Shown: piece after piece, positions 58,816 through 64,000 of the stretch
Layout of the letters: the number at the start of each line of letters is the position of its first letter
Position numbering within the stretch: position 1 is the stretch's first letter
Source of the DNA: Symbiodinium natans
Taxonomy: Eukaryota > Sar > Dinophyceae > Suessiales > Symbiodiniaceae
Assembly (NCBI GenBank): GCA_905221605.1
Contig: CAJNDS010002779.1
Span: forward strand, 233,177-297,176
Direction of reading: 5' to 3'
DNA: 64,000 bases
Program-made: the position numbers and the translations under genes
The notes under the pieces: model-generated
Database searches by the model: none
The model's input: only the letters and a program-made list of their open reading frames with translations
What the model was told of the DNA's origin: nothing

Positions 58816-59044
58816 GGTTTCGGGTTTAGGGTTTAAGGTTTGGGGTTTAGGGTTTGGGGTTAAGGGTTTTGGGGTTTGGGGTTTAGGCGCGTCTCCGCCC
58901 CTGTCGCCCTGCAGACATTCTCAATGATCTAGGACAAACCTGTAACCTTGAATCCTCCTGGGGGTAGGTCCCGGGGCCTAGGTAGAAACAGGGTTTGGGG
59001 TTCCGGGGTTTGGGGTTCTGGGGTGTGCGGTTCCGGGGTCAGAA

Positions 59045-59115
59045 TTGGGTTAACCCTAAACCCTAAACCCTAAACCCTACACCCTAGACCCTAAACCCTA
59101 AACCCTAAACCCTTA
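59045..59115 (+). repeat. CCCTAAA array
   Basis: Ten C-strand heptamers; the neighbouring 58,820-59,400 sequence is degenerate or complex with no gene. Confidence 0.9.
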
Positions 59116-59414
59116 GGGTTTATCGACTTGGGAAGAAAAACCCTAATCCTAACAACAAAGGGGAGGCTCTGGGTCCTAGGAAGGGTCCAGTTTGGAGACC
59201 GGGTCTTTTGCGAGGCCCTCAAGGGGGAGGAGGACTTTCAGGGCCCAGGGTTTAGGGTTTCAGCTTCTTGGGTTCAGGGTTCGGGGGTTTAGGATTTAGG
59301 GTTTTGGGTTTGGGGTTTGGGGCTTCTTGAAGTCTTTCGACGAGTTTCGAGGAAGTTTTTTGGGTAAGCCCTTGTTTCAAAAGGCAAAGATCGTTTTAGC
59401 ATACACTGGCTTTA

Positions 59415-59655
59415 GGGTTTGTTTAGGGTTTAGGGTTTAGGGTTTCGGGTTTAGGGTTTGGGGTTTGGTGTTTGGGGTTTGGGGTTTGGGGTTTGGGGTT
59501 TGGGGTTTGGGGTTTGGGGTTTGGGGTTTGGGGTTTGGGGTTTGGGGTTGGGGGGTTGGGGTTTGGGGTTTGGGGTTTGGGGTTTGGGGTTTGGGGTTTG
59601 GGGTTTGGGGTTTGGGGTTTGGGGTTTGGGGTTTGGGGTTTGGGGTTTGGCGTTT
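59415..59655 (+). repeat. TTTGGGG array
   Basis: After five TTTAGGG-type units, 28 nearly perfect TTTGGGG units. The repeated GVWGLGF ORFs in three frames are artefacts. Strong G-quadruplex potential. Confidence 0.97.
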
Positions 59656-59724
59656 CAGAGTTTAAGGTCGAGGGCTGAGGCTTTCAACCTTACCCGCTGA
59701 ACTCGCAAAAGCCCCTGCAGGGCC

Positions 59725-60060
59725 CTAAACTAAACCCCAAAACCCTAAATTCCTAAACCCTAAACCCTAAACCCTAAACCCTAAACCCCAAACCCTAAAC
59801 CCTCAATACCCTAAAACCTTAACCAGAAAAGAAAAAAAAACGCCCTAAAGCCCAGAACGCCAGCCTCGGAATCACCCCCCGAAGCCCCTTCTTATAGGCC
59901 AAAGCCTTCAGCCCCTCAACCCCCACCCCAGGCCCCACAACACCACACCCAAAGCCGCGTAAGCCCTACACCCCGACCCCTCAGCCAAGCACTGAACCCT
60001 ATACCCTAAACCCTCAACCCTAAACCCTAAACCCCAAACCCTAAACCCCGCATCTCCCTA
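59725..60060 (+). repeat. CCCTAAA array and degenerate CCCCAAA-like sequence
   Basis: C-strand array 59,735-59,810, decayed sequence, then a short array at 60,000-60,050. No gene. Confidence 0.75.
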
Positions 60061-60480
60061 GGCCGCTCATTGCTGCGTTCTGGACAAGCTTCACTTGGCA
60101 ACTAGCACACCACCACACACAACAAAGACATTATCTATGAGGTACACCGAATTAGATATTACATATTGTTTTTTATATACCATTTCTTGCGCATGAAAGT
60201 TTATATAGTATGTCTTAGCCCAGCTGTGCAACCCAACAGCCAGCAAGACAAAGATGATCAAGCCCTACCCCCCAAACCCCCAAAACCCGAAACCCCAAAA
60301 CCGGCCCCAAACCCTAAACCCTAATCCCTGAACCCTGAACCCTAAACCCTAAACCCTAAACCCCAAACCCTAAGAGCCCTTCAGGCCCCTAGAGCCCAGG
60401 CACTCATGGGGATCCGATCTGGCGGCTCCGCACCCTGGCCCTCAAGGCCCTGACTCCAGAGCAGGACGGCCTGAGAGCTT
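60060..60480. other. Complex sequence, no gene called
   Basis: A/T-rich unique stretch (60,100-60,260), CCCTAAA pieces (60,300-60,375), then an open minus-strand island at 60,400-60,480 that I cannot assign. Confidence 0.5.
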
Positions 60481-60487
60481 CGGTCTT

Positions 60488-60560
60488 GGGGTTTAGGGTT
60501 TAGGGTTTAGGGTTTAGGGTTTAGAGTTTAGGGTTTAGGGTTTAGAGTTTAGGGTTTGGA
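60488..60560 (+). repeat. TTTAGGG/TTTAGAG array
   Basis: Ten units including two TTTAGAG variants like those at 34 kb. The 60,600-60,960 stretch is complex; the 100-residue minus ORF there is not convincing. Confidence 0.9.
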
Positions 60561-61124
60561 GGGGTAAGGTTCTCGGGTTCAGGGTTTAGGGGTTTAGGGT
60601 TTGGCATCTCAAGTCCAAGCAGTCACCAGTCAAGAACGAGCTGTTCCCGCTTCCACAGACCAGCCAGACCCCAAAGCTCAAACACCAGCTTCTGGGCAGA
60701 ATAACGAAGGGAAAGAGATATAATGAAAAAGTGCGGGGGGGGAAGGTGGGAAGGGTAGGCTAGGGAGCTCTGCTCGCTCACCTCAATCGTAAGGGACATG
60801 ATGCTGGTCAGTATCCCCTCCTTCCTGCGACGCTTTGGAAGACGCTGTTTCGAAGCTTCCCACGAACAACATGTCCATACATATGCCCCTGAACCCTCAA
60901 CCCCTGAACCCATCCTCCAGCCCAAGGGACAAGTTCAATGCAGCCTCAAAACGTCATTCAACCTTAAACCCGAGAGTTTAGGGTTAGGGTCTAGGGGGTA
61001 CTCCTGAACCCCAACACCCCCAAATCCCGACGAAGAAGCCTGACCCACAAACCCTAAAGCCCCGGAACCCACCCCCAAACCCTCAACACTAAACCCGAAC
61101 CCCAGACCTCCTCCCCACACCCCT

Positions 61125-61200
61125 AAACCCCAAACCCCAAACCCTAAACCCTAAACCCTAAACCCCAAACCCTAAACCCTAAACCCTAAACCCTAAACCC
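61125..61200 (+). repeat. CCCTAAA/CCCCAAA array
   Basis: About 11 C-strand units. Confidence 0.9.
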
Positions 61201-61361
61201 AAACAAACAACAAAAAAACGAAGTAGCGCCTCCTGCAGTTGTCGAGGGAGGTAAGACCTGGGAGCGATCTTTGGTCCGGCGATTTGGGTTCGGTACTCCT
61301 CTGAATTGGGGGCTTCTTTTTGTGGGGGGGGGGGGGGGGGGGTCCCTATTTTGGGGTGCCG

Positions 61362-61502
61362 TACAATATATACATACATGTATATATAGATATATATGAA
61401 AATATATATACGTATATATATATATATATGTATATTTGTACAAATATATACATACATATACATATAATTACATACATATATGTGTGTATATATATATATA
61501 AT
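61362..61502. repeat. TA-rich microsatellite with adjoining poly-G
   Basis: A 19-G run at 61,324-61,342 is followed by about 140 bp of TATATA/TACATA. Y/I ORFs are artefacts. Confidence 0.9.
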
Positions 61503-61911
61503 GAAACCCGAAAAGGCGCCTCCAAGTCGGTTTGAGGGTTTAGGGCGCTAGGGGCGTGAGGTCTCAGGGTCTCACGGCCCTGGGGTCTTTTGGGATAAGT
61601 AGGTTCGAGGGGGTGAGGGCTTGGGGTTTTGGGGTGGGGTGGGGTTGAATTGGAACTTGGGACTCGTTGGAGTCTGGGTGGGGGTCTGGAGAACCACCTT
61701 GGACCCTAGGCACACCCCCTTCAGGGTTTAGGGCTTAGGGTTTTAGAAGACCCTAAAACTTTAAAACCCTAATTTTTCCAATCCAAATCCTCGAGTCCGA
61801 ATTGTGGGTTTCGCATTCCGGGCTTCAAGTCCCGTCCTTCCCTGGTTTCGGGTTTCGGATGTCGAGCCTCGGGTGTCAGCTTGGTGCTTCGGATTGGGTG
61901 TGAAGGCTTTG

Positions 61912-62015
61912 GGTTTAGGGCTTAGGGCTTAGGGCTTAGGGCTTGGGGCTTAGGGCTTAGGGCTTAGGGCTTAGGGCTTAGGGCTTAGGGCTTAGGGCTT
62001 AGGGCTTAAGGCTTA
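61912..62015 (+). repeat. CTTAGGG array
   Basis: About 14 units of the variant CTTAGGG, homogenised. The 61,505-61,910 stretch is complex with no recognised gene. Confidence 0.95.
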
Positions 62016-62279
62016 GGGGGTCACACGTTGATATCTGACCGTGTGGTGGCGGGCCTGTACGTTTTAGGGCATACACGGAAAGCGCTGTAAATTACAGGAC
62101 TTCGTGCGTGTGGCTGTGGAAGTTGAGGGATTCGTGCTTTAGGAAATCCAGGAACTCAAACTTAGGGCACTCATTTTAGCACACCTTCCCCAAGACATCC
62201 AGGATGTTCGCTTGGGGACCAATTGCCAGCGCCAGACCCAGCTGTAGTTGTGTTCGATGAGACGCACATTGTATAAAAG

Positions 62280-62548
62280 AGGCAAAAATGCCGCAAATAG
62301 CAGGGTTTTGGTCATGTTCGCAAAATGGCATGAACGCTTATGACAGTGCCTTGTGTGGCTGAACATCAAACATCCTCCAGCAACATGTTGTACAAAGAGG
62401 CAAAAGCGCCGCAAATAGCAGGGTTTTGGGCATGTTCGCAAAACGGCATGAACACGTGTGACAGCGCCCGTTTTGCTGAACATCAAACATCCTCCAGCAA
62501 CATGTTGCACAAAGAGGCAAAAACGCCGTAAATAGCAGGGTTTGGGGA
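62280..62548 (+). repeat. 118-bp tandem repeat, 2.3 copies
   Basis: Units start AGGCAAAAATGCCGCAAATA at 62,280, 62,398 and 62,515, and include GAACATCAAACATCCTCCAG. Copies are about 90 percent identical by eye. A 154-residue minus ORF spans them but is repeat-derived with no family match. Confidence 0.85.
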
Positions 62549-62844
62549 TGGTTAGAGTCAAATGGTCGTAACCAATCCCCCCCCCTCCCCCCCCCCTCCC
62601 CACCCCTCAACAGAAGAACACTCTCTCCAGACCGGAAATTTCAAGAAAACCACACGGGCAAATAGCAACGTGTCAGGGCTTAGGGCTTAGGGCTTAGGGC
62701 TTAGGGTTTAGGGTTTACAGGACTTGGACCCACATGGTCTCCGGTTTCGGGCTTGGTGCTTCGTGTTTTGGGGTCGTTGGACCCCAGCCCTGCTAAGGGA
62801 CCTTTTTGGGAACCTTACGCTTGCCTTGCCAAACGTTCACTCAA

Positions 62845-63235
62845 CCCTAAACCCCAAACAAACCCTAAACTCCGAACCCCTAAACCCCTAAACCCCTAAA
62901 CCCCTAAACCCCCAAACCCCTAAACTCCTAAACCCCTAAACCCCTAAACCCCTAGACCCCTAAACCCCTTAAACCCCTTAAACCCCTTAAACCCCTAAAC
63001 CCCTAAACCCCTAAACCCCTAAACCCCTAAACCCCTAAACCCCTAAACCCCTAAAGCCCTAAACCCCTAAACCCCCAAAACCCCTAAACCCCCAAAACCC
63101 CTAAACCCCTACCTAAACCCCTAAACCCCTAAACCCCTAAACCCCTAAACCCCTAAACCCCTAAACCCCTAAACCCCTAAACCCCTAAACCCCTGAACCC
63201 CTGAACCCCTAAACCCCTAATCCGAACCCTAAACC
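62845..63235 (+). repeat. CCCCTAAA octamer array
   Basis: About 42 copies of the 8-mer CCCCTAAA with CCCCTTAAA and CCCCCAAA variants; one base longer than the standard heptamer and well homogenised. Confidence 0.95.
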
Positions 63236-63239
63236 CCAG

Positions 63240-63325
63240 AGGTAGGGCTCCCGGGCTCATTCCAGTTCGAGAACTGCATGTTCGCCTGGGTGTCGAGCAT
63301 CTCGCACATGTACCTTGGATCTATT
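63240..63325 (-). other. Candidate coding island, minus strand
   Basis: After a CCAAG acceptor it reads YMCEMLDTQANMQFSNWNE and an AG-proximal donor. Strongly protein-like; could be an extracellular exon of the cyclase or an exon of an upstream gene. Confidence 0.45.
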
Positions 63326-63334
63326 TAGGGTTTA

Positions 63335-63359
63335 GGGCTTAGGGTTTAGGGTTTAGGGT

Positions 63360-63453
<94 letters not shown>

Positions 63454-63457
63454 TGGT
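63335..63457 (+). repeat. TTGAGGG array
   Basis: About 15 homogenised TTGAGGG units after a few TTTAGGG. Confidence 0.95.
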
Positions 63458-63504
63458 TGCGAGAGCTCCCACCTAACACCTGGCAACTCTAGTCTATAGC
63501 TTTC

Positions 63505-63590
63505 TAAACCCTAAACCCTAAACCCCAAACCCCAAACCCTAAACCCTAAACCCTAACCCCCAAACCGTAAACCCTAAACCCCAACCCCCT
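63505..63590 (+). repeat. CCCTAAA array
   Basis: About 12 C-strand units with CCCCAAA variants. Confidence 0.9.
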
Positions 63591-63784
63591 CGAGTTGATA
63601 ACAGCGCAGCCTCGGCGGGCGCCCAGGTCAACAAATTGATGGGCAAGGGCATAGGGTCGAAATAGGGTTGGGGGGTTTAGGGTCTAGTGCTTTGGGGTTT
63701 AGGTTTGGGGGCCTATTTTTCGGAACTTCAGGGGAAGTTACCAGTAGCCTGCCCTAAACCCTAAACCCTAAACCCCTGCGTCAG

Positions 63785-63872
63785 GGCCACTTCGCCGTGT
63801 TGTCCTCCATGGACCAGCTGAGCAGGGAGACGATCAGGATGTTGCAGAGGACGCCTCGAAGAAAGCAAGCCC
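63785..63872 (-). other. Candidate coding island with a hydrophobic helix, minus strand
   Basis: Reads VLCNILIVSLLSWSMEDNTA after a TTCGAG acceptor. It could be a membrane helix of the receptor's N terminus, but part of it (CNIL) also resembles the cyclase exon at 15,712, so it may be from a paralogue. Confidence 0.4.
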
Positions 63873-63879
63873 CTAACGA

Positions 63880-63968
63880 CCCTAAACCCTAAAACCCTTG
63901 ACCCTAAACACTAAACCCTAGACCCTAAACCCTAAACCCTAAACCCTAAACCCTAAACCCTACCCCTG
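63880..63968 (+). repeat. CCCTAAA array at window end
   Basis: About 12 C-strand heptamers with two variants. Confidence 0.9.
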
Positions 63969-64000
63969 AACCCAGACAAAAAAACAGGCTCTGGGGCCCA

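Noticed and set aside
62139-62603. 154-residue minus-strand ORF
   Set aside because: It spans the 118-bp tandem repeat, repeats its own sequence and has no family resemblance.
1-64000. CRISPR arrays, tRNA, rRNA or bacterial operons
   Set aside because: The direct repeats have no CRISPR-like spacer structure, no tRNA cloverleaf or rRNA segment was recognised, and gene structure is eukaryotic.

Overview
The window looks like nuclear DNA of a dinoflagellate, possibly a member of the Symbiodiniaceae or a relative; genus is not assignable by eye. The reasons are: telomere-type TTTAGGG/CCCTAAA arrays scattered throughout in both orientations; very small exons joined mostly by GC-AG rather than GT-AG introns; a long Ty1/copia element with a giant polyprotein; and a receptor-type class III cyclase of the kind protists expand.

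The main host gene is hidden between repeats and gives almost no long ORF. On the minus strand, about 27 short islands (21-66 nt each) between 37.8 kb and 10.4 kb translate in order, mostly with compatible splice phases, into one protein: end of an extracellular domain, transmembrane helix (37.5 kb), HAMP-like segment (35.8 kb), linker (35.3-32.5 kb), a class III nucleotidyl cyclase catalytic domain (29.35-15.7 kb) and a C-terminal tail (13.4-10.4 kb). Its introns (about 0.2-4 kb) consist of telomere-like arrays, variant heptamer arrays, small hairpin (MITE-like) elements and unremarkable sequence. A second minus-strand gene (30.36-31.98 kb; F-box-like, ankyrin and SAP segments, two introns, one in-frame TGA) lies inside a cyclase intron. 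Further islands at 1-6 kb, 39 kb and 57-64 kb look coding on the minus strand but could not be assigned.

Between 40,536 and 55,406 sits a nearly intact Ty1/copia LTR retrotransposon, also on the minus strand: identical 107-bp LTRs, a 5-bp target duplication (AAGGG), a G-rich polypurine tract, and a 3,496-residue ORF. Domain order is coiled-coil Gag, two CCCH zinc fingers, aspartic protease, a 2-oxoglutarate/Fe(II) oxygenase-like domain, integrase, reverse transcriptase, an RNase H with a large insertion, a methyltransferase-like domain and an SGNH-hydrolase-like domain. The frame resumes after two in-frame TGA codons to finish the SGNH domain, then carries a KptA/Tpt1-like RNA 2'-phosphotransferase domain that is split by a -1 frameshift. 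The cargo of nucleic-acid-modifying enzymes is the most unusual protein content of the window.

The rest is repeat. Two distant copies (81-563 and 25,200-25,862, inverted relative to each other) share an unusual three-block inverted minisatellite architecture with a 21-bp unit. Several MITE-like hairpin families occur both intact and split by telomeric arrays, in some cases with short flanking duplications. These suggest that telomere-like repeats have been inserted into, or travel with, small mobile elements and now fill the introns of an active-looking gene. All calls are from reading the sequence; no database search was possible.
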